A stretch of 64,000 nucleotides of DNA from Neospora caninum Liverpool. Lineage: Eukaryota > Apicomplexa > Conoidasida > Eucoccidiorida > Sarcocystidae. Of the stretch, positions 33,330-45,800 are shown piece after piece (within the stretch, counting starts at the first letter, position 1; each line of letters begins with the position of its first letter). Under the pieces are notes generated by a model, which was not told where the DNA came from, did no database searches, and worked only from the letters and a program-made list of their open reading frames with translations. Where the stretch lies: assembly GCF_000208865.1 (NCBI RefSeq), contig NC_018390.1:1412790-1476789 (forward strand), read 5' to 3'. A program made the position numbers and the translations under genes.

Positions 33330-35041
33330 GTGAGTTGGACGCTCGTGGATTCGTGTTTTGCATTTTTAAACGTGGTATTGGCGCATGCGCGGGATATTTT
33401 TCGCTCTGGATCTACGTGCAGCTTTTGTCACACGATTCCCTCCCCTCAGGTTTTCTTGTCCATGCACCCTAGACAAAGTCTGAGCTCGGTGCGTGCCGGT
33501 CTCCTTGTTTATTTGCCTCTTTCGCGAGAGATATGTCGCTATGCGGGGGGGGAGACGGGCATTGACGACACAGTGCAGAGGTGTAGGATGTGCGCCGCCG
33601 TTTGGGGGCGTTTTCTCCAGAGTTTCTGGTTTTCTCGCGCTGCAGACGCAGCGGCGCCGCAGCGCGAAAACAATCTGGATGCGTTCTTTCCCGAAGGGAA
33701 GGTAGCTTTTCAGTTTCTCCGGTTGCCCTTCACTTTCGCCTTCAAGTCGTCCCAGGCACCAAAGATCCAATATCCGTGCGCGGGATCAAACACGACACAA
33801 AACAGGTCTCAACCCCTCTGGCGTTTCCGCGAGTCGCTCGCCCGTTCGCCGGATTTTTCCACTCTTCCCACCGCCCTCTCTGCGCTTCCCGCCCTGACGC
33901 GCTCTCGCGGGCGTCCGCTATCTCGCCGTCTCTCTCTCGCTCTGCCTCACTGTTTCTCGCACCTTCCCACTGCTGCTCACTGCCTCGTTCTTGGGCTTTT
34001 CTCGATACCGCTTTCTCTCTGGCTGTTTCTCGCTCTTTGTCCCTCCCTCTATCTCCCTCCCGTCCGCTGTTTTCTGTCGCTATCTCCCACCCTGTTCGTT
34101 TCTTCTCTCTGCGACCGTGCGGGTTTCAACGGTAGAATCAGGAAGCGCAGGAAGGAAACCGAGACAGAGAGCGAAGCAGCGTTTGTAGGAATCGGCGGGG
34201 CGAGGGGACTGAGCTCGAGGGGAACAAGCTCTGAGACCGCAGAAAAAAACGTGGAGGGACAGAGGGGGTCAGGATCTGATAAAACAAGAGAAGCGCCTGG
34301 GTCCGTCTGAGACCAGCGCTCTTTCTTCCTGGAAAAAGAGATTCACGAGGCCATGCCTTCGTTTTTCTTGCGGCCACAGAAGGCGACCTTGGAACATCGC
34401 TCCCGCACCTGTGCGTCTTGTCCTCTCACAGAGTCTGCTGCGTTCTTGCGAAGGAAAAGAAACAATCCGAAAAGCGAAACGGTTTGCGAGGGACAAAACG
34501 CCGCGTTGTGCCCCTCAATTCCGGCGGCAGACGACGGAAAACAAAACTGAGGACTTCGCCATCCGACGGCGGCCATTCAGACACGTCCACGCAAAAGGGT
34601 TCACATGCGAATCTGCACAGAGGCGGATATCTGGTGAAAGCAGCATTCCTCCTCCCGAAACCACAGACATTTTCGGGCGGGTCTACGTGCAATTCACACA
34701 TACAGCCGATTCACATTCCACCCCTGACAGGTAGTTACACGAACTTTTATACTTTACGGCTACGCTCCCCAGCAGGCAAAGCACAGAGTCCATGGGTAGA
34801 GACACACACACACAGTCATCTTCGTTTCAGGACGTGTAGTCTCTTCCTTCGTTCTTTTCTGCGTTTCCTCTCGACCTCTCTGGCATCAACTGGCGATATC
34901 TCGCCCTTCATCTGCTGCGTGCCTTGAGTCTCTCCCTGGTCCATCCTGTCTAGCCTTAAGTTTCCTTTCCTCTCCTGTTCCTGTTTGTCTCCCCGTCCTG
35001 TTCCCTTCCGTGTCTTGTCAGTTCCGTAAACATCTCAGAGC
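33330..35041. other. Convergent 3' flank; probable last kelch exons not resolved
   Basis: Candidate exonic pieces are 33649-33702 (open as DAAAPQRENNLDAFFPEGK in one frame), 33751-33804 and a segment after the AG at 34373. Their phases cannot be joined unambiguously to the exon ending at 33329. The rest is pyrimidine-rich intron-like or 3' UTR sequence between the kelch gene (+) and the FAIM-like gene (-). Confidence 0.4.
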
Positions 35042-38000
35042 TTAAAAGGGCGAGAGAGAGTTACCCGACTCGCCGTGTGGTGCCCGATCTGTGCGCGTGG
35101 GGATGTGGAATTTGGAGCCTGCGAGACTCATCAAGTCCGCGAACGGATCCTTTTCCGGCCCGGCCTTCTCGTTCGCTCTCCCCTCGAGCTTCGTTCTCTC
35201 GGGGGCGTCTCCCGGGTTTTGATGCATGCGCCGCGGATCTGTCTCTCGCGCGCCGCCCGACCGTGCGTGCCTCGGCTCCGCGCCTCGCTCCGACTCACCC
35301 CGTCCACCTAAGCTCAAAACAGTTCTTCCCAACCTCTCCTCCCGCAGGTGGTCTCCCGTTCGAGTGTCTTGTCTCCTCCGTTCTCTTGCTTCCGCGCTCT
35401 CTCTCGCCCACCCTGAGACGCCGCCTGCCGATCCGCTCCGTCGAGTCCCCTTGTCGGGCGCGCAGTTCACAGGATCCGCGCCTTCTGGATTTCGCTTTAT
35501 CTCTCCGCTGTTCTCTCGGCCCTCTTCTCGTTGTTTCCTCTCGGCCGCCTCTCCGTCGCCGGTCTGCAATAGCGTCGGCACATCCTGCGGCTGCGGGTCG
35601 AGGCCGTCCCACCTGCTCGGTGACCTACGGCTCGCCGCACCGCACGGGACTGCCGGCGGGGCTCTGTCACTTTCAGGCGCCTCAAAAGGCAAAAGGGAAG
35701 ACGCCGGGGGCCAAGCCCCACGAGGCTCTCTTGCTTCTCCAAGCTGCCACTGAGGTCGGGCGGTCGCCGAAGCAGGAAGTCCCTCCTGCTGCAGGCTCGT
35801 CCACTGCTCGGCGAAAACAAAAGGGTCGAGGCGCGAAGCACCGGCGAGGAAACCTTGGGGTGTCTCGACAGCCTGGCGGCCTCCTTTCAGACTGTTTTCG
35901 CCCTTACTCTCGGCCCGCATGTCCTCTCGCCTCGCCTCTGGCCCCGTTGGGTCTCTTCTGCTCTCGCCGAGTCCAGTCGCGGTACCCGCAAAACCCGCCT
36001 CTCTCTGGAACGGGTTCTCTCGATGCGACGAGAAGGAAGCCAAAGACGGAGCGAAGGAAGCATCAGACGGCGACGGGCGAACGGGCGAGTGTAGTTGCTG
36101 GTCTCGTGCTTCAAACCCTGCGACGGAATGCCTTGTCCCTGTTTCGACGCCGTCGCCTCTCCACTGCGGAGAAAGAGCAGCAGAGAACTGAGGATAGGAA
36201 GGCAACGGAAAGGTCGAGTCGGCGGTTGCAGAGAAAGCCCACGAAGGCGCGCGTGACTCTACCGGAGGACAGGAAGAGCCGCCTCGCCCCCCAGCCGGAG
36301 AAGGCGGGAGTGTCCCGCCGGCCGGAGACGCGCTCAGGGCAGCGTCTCCTCTGGAGATCCCACAGTCGCCGCGCGTCACAGGCTCGTCGATTGCCGCTTG
36401 TGAAAAAGGAGGCAGAGAAGATGCAGGAAAAGAAGATGGATCACTCGCAGAAGATCCAGACGGAAACGCAGGATACCGAGCAGAGGAAGAGGCGAAAGGA
36501 ACCGAAGAGGCGAAAGGAGAGGAAGAGGCGAAAGGAGAGGAAGAGGCGAAAGGGGAGGAAGCGGAGAAAGGAGCGGAAGAGGCGAAAGGCGAGGAAGAGG
36601 CGAAGGAAACAGGCTCGGGTCTGTCGGCCTCGGGTGGATGTGGGGACACGACAGATAGAGGAAGCATGTCGAGAGACGAGGCAGACCGTTCCGCTTCCCG
36701 ATGGCAAGTGGAAGGAAACACGAGACTATCCCCCATGGCGAGGAGGGCGAGACTGGTCGCCCCTTGTGGCGGCTCCGACGCTCCAAACAGCTCTGTCGAG
36801 ACGCACGAAGAAGCAAGAAATTGAGAAACCACTCGCCTTTCTTTGCAGGGGAACCTACACAACATGCGTTACAGTTATCCCGGAAACCCCGCAAAACCGG
36901 CCTACACGGAAAAGGCCCTACTTTTCAAAGAGAAGAACCAAAGAGAAAGGGGCCACAGCAGGCAGCCAAACCACGTAGACCGCGGCGCGCATGCTACACA
37001 GCTCCATGCAAATCGAATTGAACAAAGCGAAAGGACTATGTTTAGTGCACGCATGCATGCGGAACGGCAGGTGTGCGTGCATGCGACGCTTTTCACCTAT
37101 CTGTCTGTGCGGACAACTTTCGAGGGCGGTCTTCCGCGGTGTCATCTGAACTGTGCTGCGTCCAGTCACACTACCAACTCACCTAAGAGGTCCACGCCCT
37201 CTTCACTACTTTGAGGTGCCATTTGTCCTCCTGTGTCTGTTCCTTCTTCCCGGTTGCCTCCTTCTTCTCTCCTTCCTTCTTCTCTGCCTCCTTCTCTCCT
37301 TCCTTCTTCTCTCCGTCCTTCTTCTCTCCGTCCTTCTTCTCTCCGTCCTTCTTCTCTCCTTCCTTCTTCTCTCCGTCCTTCTTCTCTGCATCCTTCTTCT
37401 CTTCTTCGTGCCTCGCCGTGGCCGGGAACCCTGCCTGCCTCTGCGCCTCTCGAAGCGGCCGAGCAGGCTGCTTGGTCGACCGTGTGGGACTCGCGTCTTC
37501 GCGAGGCGCCGTCTCTCGGTGCATGCGAAGCCGAAGCTGCAGGCTGGAGCCCCGCCGATCCAAGCCGAGCTGCGACAGCGCCTGGCCGCCGAGGGCCTTC
37601 CGCAGGATCGTGCGCGGCCGAACCCCCAGCGCATCCAGGCAAAGCAACCGAAGAGGGCAAGGTACCGGCGCCTGCGGCCACGCACGCGGCTGCGGTTGCA
37701 AGCACCGAAGAGTGTCCTGAACACAACAGGAACACACAGGCTCTCAAGTCTGCCGTTCCCCCTCCAACTCCTCCTCCCTCGGGCAAAACACACCACAGCG
37801 CGCAGAATTCACGATTTACACGTTCTCGCACGCCATCCTCCTGTGCACGACGTCTCAATCTGTGAGTTTGCCTCGCCCTGGATCGTTGCATGCACAGAAA
37901 GTCTGGCGATTTTTTGCTCGAAATGAGTCTCTCTTTGCGCGTGCGACCAGGACGTGCCCCACGCTGTCCCTGCTTTCGAGCCTTTTCTTGTTTTCTAACC

Positions 38001-39393
38001 TCGGCGCTCCTCGGCTGCGAGATGAGGATGTCGCTGCATGCGGTTGCGCTGCTTGAAGTAGGAGAACGGCAGGCCGTCGACAGTCAGGTGGAAATGCCCC
38101 GTAGCGCCCTCAAACACGATCGACAGAAGATGCTCCTGTAGAGGCCAGCTGTAGAGGAACTTGTGAGCGCGCATGCTGGAGAGAGACATGCAGAGGCAAG
38201 AGAGAAACGAAGCGCGTCTTCAGCGAAGGAAAACGCGCGACGAGCAGCTTCGGCCGGCCCGCAGAGAGAGGCCTTGCATGAAGGCAACGTTCCGCGAAGG
38301 AAGTCTGTATGTCTCGCGCGTCGATGCGCAGCAAGGAAGCGCGGCAGCGCAAGGGAGAGGTAGACGAAAAGAGAGAAAGATCGGGGAAGGAGAAGGAGAC
38401 GAGGCAGAGAAAGAGGGAGAGGCAGATAGAAAGAGAGAGGGAAAGACAGGGAGAGAGAAAGAGAGGGGGAAAGACACAGAGAAAAAGAGAAAGTACACGA
38501 AGAAGCAATGGAAATTCAGGGGTTCCATGCAGCGTCGACGTTCCACAGTGCGTTTTCAGGAACGAAAAAAACACGTCGACTTACGTGAATTGTTCGTTGA
38601 TGACGCGGCCGTCGACGACAAGGCGCTTCTTCCCCGTCACCTTGGAGTGGAAAAATGCGATTTCATGTTTCACGCCTTTTATAGTTAGCAGCTGAGAAGC
38701 ATCCCCGCATGCACATTTCAACACAGCCAAACCCGTCAAACTCTATACACACACATGGGCATTCCTTCTTTTTCCCCAGAGTCCCCACAAACGCACAATT
38801 CCACTATACATATATATATATATATATATATACATTAGTGTATTTGTATATGTGAGCACTTCTACGTATGTGACGACTACGCCGCCCTGTAAAAGAGACA
38901 TTGGAAGTGTGAGAGGAGAGGGTGTTTGGAGTCTCGGTGTCTTGCTGTTTGCTGGAGAAAAGACTCAGCAGTGCGCGTGACCCGTCCCATCGTCCTGGGA
39001 GTGACAATCTCTGAACAAGGCCCGGTCTTTCTGGGGAGCGTGTGCTACGAGCTGGACCACAGGTTTTGATTTTGGATGTCTGTGTTTCCCGGAGGCAAGT
39101 TGTTCCTTCTCTCTTTGCCTTACCCAGGTGTACTTGACCTTCGACGTTTCGATGGTTTGTCCAACATAGTCCAGTCCTGCGTAGAGTGCCTCGACCTCCT
39201 CATCGCTCCGGACTCTGCCGAATCTGCTGCCGCGGGTCGTGCTTTCCGCCTCTCGTCCAGCGTCCTCGCGATGGCCGCGAGAAAGAGAAGAAGCTGGTGC
39301 TGGCCTTCTGCGGAGGCCTGGAGACGCGTCCAGGCTCTCCTCACCTGAAACAAAAGCTCGCTGTCCCCGCCCGTGGAGGCCTTCTCCCTCCAT
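35042..39393 (-). CDS. FAIM-like domain protein with endocytic-adaptor-type tail
   Basis: The minus-strand exons 39393-39124, 38691-38585, 38175-38000, 37716-37183 and 36792-35042 join in frame to 945 residues. Residues about 85-168 (KVKYTWLLTIKGVKHEIAFF, SKVTGKKRLVVDGR, FLYSWPLQEHLLSIVF, FHLTVDGLPFSYF) alternate as beta strands. They fit the pattern of the Fas apoptotic inhibitory molecule fold: H-I-F-H...SGKR-V-VDG, then a second strand set ending in L-VDG. Exon 4 adds an Ala-rich and REEGR-repeat linker. Exon 5 opens with DLLGELFG across the splice junction and continues as a disordered tail with SPFASS repeats, NPF (about 36008-36016), DPFVF (about 35820) and DPFADLM near the C-terminus (about 35142). 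DPF, NPF and DLLG-type peptides are known ligands of AP-2 ear, EH-domain and clathrin or adaptin partners, so a coat-associated role is inferred. The start is uncertain: the ATG at 39393 is in frame, but a second reading frame (LLFQVRRAWTRLQ) with a strong CAG|GTGAGG donor overlaps it. Confidence 0.65.
36492..36615 (-). repeat. 18-bp coding repeat (SPFASS units)
   Basis: Six to seven imperfect 18-base units, read on the minus strand as SPFASS or variants (APFSAS, VPFASS), in exon 5 of the FAIM-like gene. A regularly spaced Pro-Phe pair gives repeated short aromatic motifs in a disordered tail. Confidence 0.85.
37262..37402 (-). repeat. 15-bp coding repeat (REEGR units)
   Basis: About eight units of GAGAAGAAGGACGGA type on the minus strand, read as REEGR in the model frame, in exon 4 of the FAIM-like gene. 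The other frame reads EKKDGEKKEG and is also open. The model frame was chosen because it alone joins both neighbouring exons in phase. Confidence 0.85.
38809..38832. repeat. (TA)n microsatellite in FAIM-like gene intron 1
   Basis: A TA run of about 24 bases between the first two exons of the FAIM-like gene. Confidence 0.95.
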
Positions 39394-41635
39394 TTCGCCG
39401 AGGCTGCCAAGCGACAAAGGAAGAAAGCGCGAAAACGTCAGGGGAAAAGCAGGAAGGGAAAAGAAGGAGGGGCAAAACCAGGGAGAAAGTGAGAAAAGAA
39501 AGTGAGGAAAGAAAGCGGGAAAGAAAGGGAGGAAAGACAGCGACGAAAGAAAGCGACGAAAGACAGGGAGGAAAGAAGGCGAAGCACGAGGCAGCAAGGG
39601 CCTAGGGAAGTCTGGCTGTGTATGTAAACTCGGTGTAGGAGAAGACGGGAGGCAAGGCAGGAAGGCGAGGGACGGTGGAATCTAAGTTAGATTTGATGGA
39701 TTCTTTAGACTCCAGCTTCCCGGCCAAACTTTTACTTGTAAAACCTGCGCCGAGAGAAGAGGGGCGAACCTGTTCTTGAGACGCAAGAGTCGCCAGAACC
39801 CGCCAAGAAAGACGAGTAAGACGAGAAACGCACAGCGCCTGAGAGACGCAAAGAAACATAAAAACTTGACACGAGGAGGGTAAGGAGGCGAGGGGACGTC
39901 TCGCGGTGCGATGAGAGAGCCTGGAGGTTGTACGCGGGAACGGGGCACCGAAAGCGAGAGAAACGGGAAAAGCCGCGTTTTCACCAGGCGAGACGAATAC
40001 GCAAGAAAACGACGCTACGTTCCACAGCCGGAGGTGAAACGCCCATTTTCGTTCACGGGGATCTCCGCCGCGTTTTAGCTTTTGTCTAGTTTGCGGCCAG
40101 AGCGAGAGAGAGTCGCGTGTGCTCTAGGCAGCACGAAGCTTTGCGCGCTTTCGGGGCTTCTGAAGGAGGGAGTGGCCCTCCAGGAAGGTGATTTTCGCAG
40201 CGGATTGGGGAGAAAATGAGCAACCTCCTTCGCCATCTTTTCCCTGATTCTTTAGAAGCCGCGAAAGTCGCGAAAGGACAAAAACACGATTTTCGCCCGG
40301 ACGCCCTGCGCTCGGCTGGCCAGCACATGCGCGCGTCGACGAGCGCGGCGAGGCACACGCAGCGACGAGGGCACTTCTCGGCGTTGCACGAAAGAAACAA
40401 GCTTTCTCCTCTCTCGCCAGACTACAGGTCACACAAACCATGCGCCACTCTTCATCCTCGACTGCGAGAATTTGAGAGAAAACGGGAAAGAAACCAACCA
40501 GGAAGCTCAGAGCTGAACCCCTCTGCGCCTCCCGCCAGTCTAGCAGAGGAAGAATGAGGAAGTGGAGAAGAAAGACAAAGCAGGGAGGGGAAGAGAGAAG
40601 AAAAAGGGAAAGAGAAAAGAGGTTTTTCGATTGAGAGAGAATCGCCGCCTTCTCTGTTGGACTCGTGCAAAGGGCGGCGCGCTCACTGAGTGATCTATTT
40701 GGGGATTTCGTAACCCGCTGTTGGTCCCAGGAACTAACGCGATCTCCTAGTTCTTCTAGCATACTGTGTGCGGCGGTAAAGGACTCCTTCCAAACCCGAC
40801 GATCTGTTAGCTTTTTTCTCACCCGCATTCACCGAGACTCTGTTCCTGCGCATCTCATTGGCCGCGTGATCGGTCGCGCGGTTGAAGAGAGGGGGCTCCT
40901 CAGTGGGGTTGGGGAGGACCAGAGAGAAAGAAGCAAAATGGCGAGAAGGGAAAAGCTGCGTTCCGCACGTCTGACTTTCCAGAGAAAAAGGATCCCACGA
41001 GTCTGGTGAAGACGCCTTGGCGAAGGCGCTAGAGCGGAAAACGAGGGGAGCAAGCAGAAAGGCAGAAAAAGCGAGAGAAAGGGATAACGACGGGACGTGA
41101 GAGAGAGAAGAGCGCTTGTTGAGAGAGGGAGCGAACGACTTCGTATGGTTGAGAAACACAGAGGCAGAGAACAGACTCGGAGAAGGCATCGCGTTCTCGG
41201 CTGCTCTGCGTCGTCTTTCCAACGGGATGAGAATTCTGGCTGTACTCCTGACACTCCAGAAGAAGCACTCATTTTTTCGGAAGCTTCGCTCGGGCGACAG
41301 CCTTGCTGAGAAGTCCCATCTTTCGGCTAGCCCTCCACCGGAAATCAATCCTTTTTCTTCTGTTACGAGCAAATGGTGCAGATCTGTAGATACACATAAG
41401 CACAAATAAAAGGTAACAAAATCCAGACAGAGAAATAGAGGTAGATGTGGATAGACGCGTCTGGATGTACATATATGAGTATAAATGGTGATAGAGAGGA
41501 AGACAAATTTGGGTGTAGATGGAGACAGGGCATATGCATAGATACAAACAAATAAAAGGCAGTCCGATGTGTATACCGACAAAGAAAGCGGCAGAGCGTA
41601 AGATACCGAGGAGTAGAAACAGAGACGTACACACC

Positions 41636-41638
<3 letters not shown>

Positions 41639-41673
<35 letters not shown>

Positions 41674-42063
41674 TGCAAATTGTTATCGAGATGTATAGCG
41701 ACAGGTAACCTGGGTGCGCACACAAAAAGAAAGTTATAAAAGGGGGTAAAAAAGACAGAGGTGCATGCACTTGAGCTGCGCGCAGATGATGTGTCAAGCA
41801 ACTGCAGCGTGGGCGGAACCTCCAGGCCTCACTTTGTCAGGTTTCTCTGCAGCGGTTGAGATTGAGGGAGAACCTCCCGCCGGCTGTCCGTTAAGTACAC
41901 ATGTCGCAGAAAAGAACAGGTGCCGTGTAGAAGAACCGCACCTACAACCACCTCAAAAATGAACACTCTGTTCTCTGCTTATCTCTGTCCGTTCATATAT
42001 ATATATATATATGAATACGTAAACATGTATATTACTTATATATATATATATATATATATATAT
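41639..42063. repeat. Cluster of (TA)n microsatellites
   Basis: Separate TA runs at 41639-41670, 41997-42012 and 42038-42063, linked by AT-rich degenerate repeats. The cluster flanks the assembly gap. Confidence 0.9.
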
Positions 42064-42245
42064 GTAAATGTAGACAACGAGGTGTCCCCATCGGTATATA
42101 TATTTATGTATACGCATGAATACATAGATATATGTTTCTGTTCTGCATGATCTACATGTATAATTTGTATCGTCTCTTTTATTTGGTGTTGATATCTGCT
42201 TTCTAGCGCATACATGGATGGCGATTGGTTGCATCTTTCTGCTCG

Positions 42246-42345
42246 NNNNNNNNNNNNNNNNNNNNNNNNNNNNNNNNNNNNNNNNNNNNNNNNNNNNNNN
42301 NNNNNNNNNNNNNNNNNNNNNNNNNNNNNNNNNNNNNNNNNNNNN
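42246..42345. other. Assembly gap (100 N)
   Basis: Exactly 100 unresolved bases between AT-rich microsatellite DNA on both sides. The round length suggests a placeholder for a gap of unknown size. Confidence 0.99.
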
Positions 42346-42420
42346 ACAGACATATGCATGCACTATGACCAGGAATCCATTTGTGTCTCGTATCCTACTA
42401 AATACATAAATGCACACGTA

Positions 42421-42472
42421 TATATATATATGCTTATAGGCTTGAATATATATATATATATATATACATATA
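42421..42472. repeat. (TA)n microsatellites 3' of the gap
   Basis: Two TA-rich runs separated by about 18 bases, directly downstream of the assembly gap. Confidence 0.9.
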
Positions 42473-42866
42473 TACGCATGCATATATGCATCAAATTTTT
42501 TTCAGCTGCAGCCACAGTTTAGTTTCACTGTTGAGTGTTATGTGAGCACTGGGGTGTCTCTCCGGTTCCTGATCGTCACTGCTTCGCTCACATGCATCTC
42601 TTTTGACACTTTTGTATCTTTTCCCTGTCCCTTCTCGCTCTTTTGTTCTCCTTTTCTCGCTTTCTGCGGTTTCAATGATTTACACTTCCAGGATCGCCTC
42701 GCTGGGCTCTTTCCCAGTACGGTAGCATTGTCCTCTGAGAGCGGTTCTCGCGCTTTTCCCACCCTCTTTTCCTGCCTCTTCCCTTCACCGCCTGTCTTTC
42801 ATCTCCAGTGTCTCTCCTCTGCTCCAACCCCTGTCGCTCCACTTCCTTCCCCCGCGTCTCCTCTCC

Positions 42867-45800
42867 TCACTGGCGTGCGCCCTTCCCCTTCCTCTTTGAT
42901 GGGAAACCGACACCGTCTTGGTCCCCAGCCGGCGAGTGGCCCGACAGTCGCCCCACAGTGTTGGACTCCACAACCGCGCCCGACGCGGAGACACCGTCCC
43001 CGCTGCTGTCCCCTGTCCTGCCTTCCTTCCGTCGGTCGCCTCGACTCCCCGGCGAGGCAGCGCCGGAGAGGCTCTCGGCGCCCGGAGAAGCGTCTTCACC
43101 CTCGCCGTCCACAAACAGAGACACCGAATGGGGCGAGCCTGAGCCCACGCGGCCTGCTCGCGGGGACTGCGGCACTCGGCCGCGGCGCGCCAGCAGACCC
43201 ATCTCGCCGGCGCCGCCTCCACTCGCCACAGAGGCTGGCGAGGAGACAGACGGCGGAGACGCGGGAACTGCAGGGAACGAAGGCGCCTGTGGTATCTGCG
43301 AAAAGGGCGACGCCGAATTCCCGTCGCCGCGCAACCGGATCGAGCGCCGCGGCGGAAGACTGCCTTCACTCCGCCGCCGTTTCGACCCTCGGGTCCTGCC
43401 GCTATGGGCTGCCGACAGAGGTGTCTCCGCCCTCGGCCTCCCTCGGCCATCCTCGCCGCCCTCGCCAGTGCCGTCCTCGGGCGTCCTCGCGCGCGGAGAG
43501 GAGGCAGCTGCGGCCCCACTGTCTCCGCATCTGTCTCCTGCGTTGCTTCGTCCCGAAATCAAGGGCCGCGACGGAGATGAAAGCGAAGCGTTTCCAGTCG
43601 TGGGTCGAGTGGGGGAGAAGCAGAGGCGGGCATGTGCTGGTAGAAGGGGTGTCTCCTTTAAGGAGACACCTTTTTCGTCTCGCGACGCGAGCAAAGTGGC
43701 GGACGCGGAGCCGGCCTCCCTCTCGCCTACGGCAGGCACGCGCTCGCCCGTGAGATGAACGCTGTGGGGCGTCGAGCGTCTGCCTCCGCGACCTAAAACA
43801 AAAAGTAATCGTGCAGAGTGGAAAGGGAAACAACGAACACGATACAGCAGAGAGTGTGTGTGTTGAACACAGAGAACCCCCGCGCTGCAGATTTGGGAAG
43901 ATGCACCAACGCGTTTAGCACCTCCTCCGTTCTCGCTCATTCACAACGTATCTCACAGTTCGTTTGTCTGTCGACTTCTCTCTCATTCGTCTGGCTCCGC
44001 ACGGTCGAACTGCCGCCTTTCGTCTATCGCGTTGTCCACGTCTTCCGCTCTCTGCGGCCTGGCCCGTCCCTTCTCACCTGGTCGGCGTTTCGTGTCTCCT
44101 GTCGGTGCGGGCTGTGGCGTGGAGGCCTTTGCAGGCTCGTCGCGTTTGCCTCGACCGCGCTTCCTTCCTCTCCCTGTTACCCCCGGTCGTTTTCGCTTTC
44201 CTGCCCCGCCCAGCTTCTCGTCCTCGTCTTCCTCGCTCCCCTGTCCACTGCGGTCTCTCTCCGGTTCGTCGCCCTTCTCAGCTTCATCTTCCCCAAACAG
44301 AGCCAGGGGGGGGCCTCCGTCTTCCTCGTTCTTCGACAGAAGGGAGGACAGAGACGCCGAGCGACGAGGCTCTCCAGTCTCCCGCCTTTCTCGGCCGCGC
44401 GCGCCTTTCTTCTCTTCCTTCTCTTCCCTCTGCCCCGCGTGCTTCTCGCCGCCCCCTGACCCTGCCTCTGACTCTTCCGTCTCTTCTTCGCGGTGACGCA
44501 CGAGTCGGTGTTTCTTGACTGGGGAGCGTTTCTCCTCGCCGAGAGAGCTGCGTCCGTCGCGCGGCCCGCGGTTCTTTCGCTTCCGCGAATCCTCGTCCTC
44601 GCTTGACGACGAGTGTTCATCCGAGCTCGAGGATTCGCTCGAATTCGAGCTGTTGCTGCTCTCACTGCTCTCGCTGCTGCTGTCACTCTCCGAGGAGCCC
44701 CGGCGTCTCGCGCGGCCCCGCTTGCCCTGTGCCGGCCCTCCCCGCCTGTTGCCTTCGCTCTTCGCTTTCTCCTGCTTCGGGTCCCGTCGTTGGTTCGCCG
44801 CTCGAGCTGCGCCGCCACCCTCGGCCCGCGGACCGGCCTTCTCCTTCTCGTCCCTTCTCGCCCCCGGCGCGGCACGCCCCACAGAGCCGTCCCTCGCCCC
44901 TTTCGGGCCCTCGCCCTTGCCTGCCAGCGAAGGTAGCGAAGCTGTGCCCCGCTGAGGCGCGCCGTCGGGAGTCTGCGGAGTCCCCGCGAAGCCTCCAACG
45001 CCGCCTCGCCCGATCGCAGACTTCGCGGCGGCGGCTCGGATTCCAGGGGCTGAGACAGCTCGAGCCGCACCTGACGCGGAGAGGAGGGGCGAAGCTGCAG
45101 GATGCAGAGAGGGCCCGTCGGGCGGCTGAGTTGACGGCGCCTTGCCTTGACTCTCATCCGACTTTGCGTCTTCCGCGCCCGCGCCAGGTGCCCCTTTCCC
45201 CAAGGCCCCTGCAGACCCCACAGCCCCGGAGACAAAGGAGACAGATCCAGCTGCGCCGGCTCCAGGGCGTTTTTTCGCCGCACACACATTCGAGCGTTGG
45301 GCGACGACGGGTGGGGGCTTGGCCCCGCGAGCGAGAGACAATGGTTGCCTCCCCTTTTGCTCGTCTCCCTTGCCCGCAGTTCGCTCTTCCGGCCTCTCGG
45401 CGAGAGGGGCCCCGGCGCGACTCTGGCCTTCGACTGGTCGCCTTTTCCCACTGCCGACGCCTGCGTCTCCTGCACCACTCCCAGCCGCGGCGTCTGTCTC
45501 CGCGAGCCCCTTCTGGCCGCCAGAAGCCGCCTCGAACATCGAGTTGAGGTGAGCCTCGAGGGCCTCCCCTGCCGCCGCAGCGCCGGCCGTCTCGGTCTCT
45601 TTCGGCGGGACAGGGGATTTGGTGAGATGAGCTGAACCTGCGAGAGCTGCATGCGCCCCGCCCGCCTTCCCCGCCCCCCGGCCCGAGGGCAGCGGCCGCG
45701 TGGCCGGCGCAGCGGGCCCAGACCCAGAGCGCGTCTCCTTCTTCGTCCACAGATCACGCACGGCGAGAGGCAGAAGCCGGAGCTCCACTTGAGTCCCTTC

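Larger units (their letters stand above)
39394..42866. other. Intergenic region with microsatellites and assembly gap
   Basis: This lies between the start of the FAIM-like gene and the stop codon of the large minus-strand gene. It carries TGCATGCA at 41670 and 41762, several (TA)n runs and the 100-N gap. A Lys/Arg/Glu-rich open frame at about 39400-39600 on the plus strand is low-complexity and is not supported as a gene. No exon set was found. Confidence 0.5.

Noticed and set aside
42808..43758. 316-codon open frame on the plus strand
   Set aside because: It is antisense to exon 5 of the large minus-strand gene, which joins its upstream exon in phase. The plus frame has no supporting splice structure and its residues mirror GC-rich codon bias.
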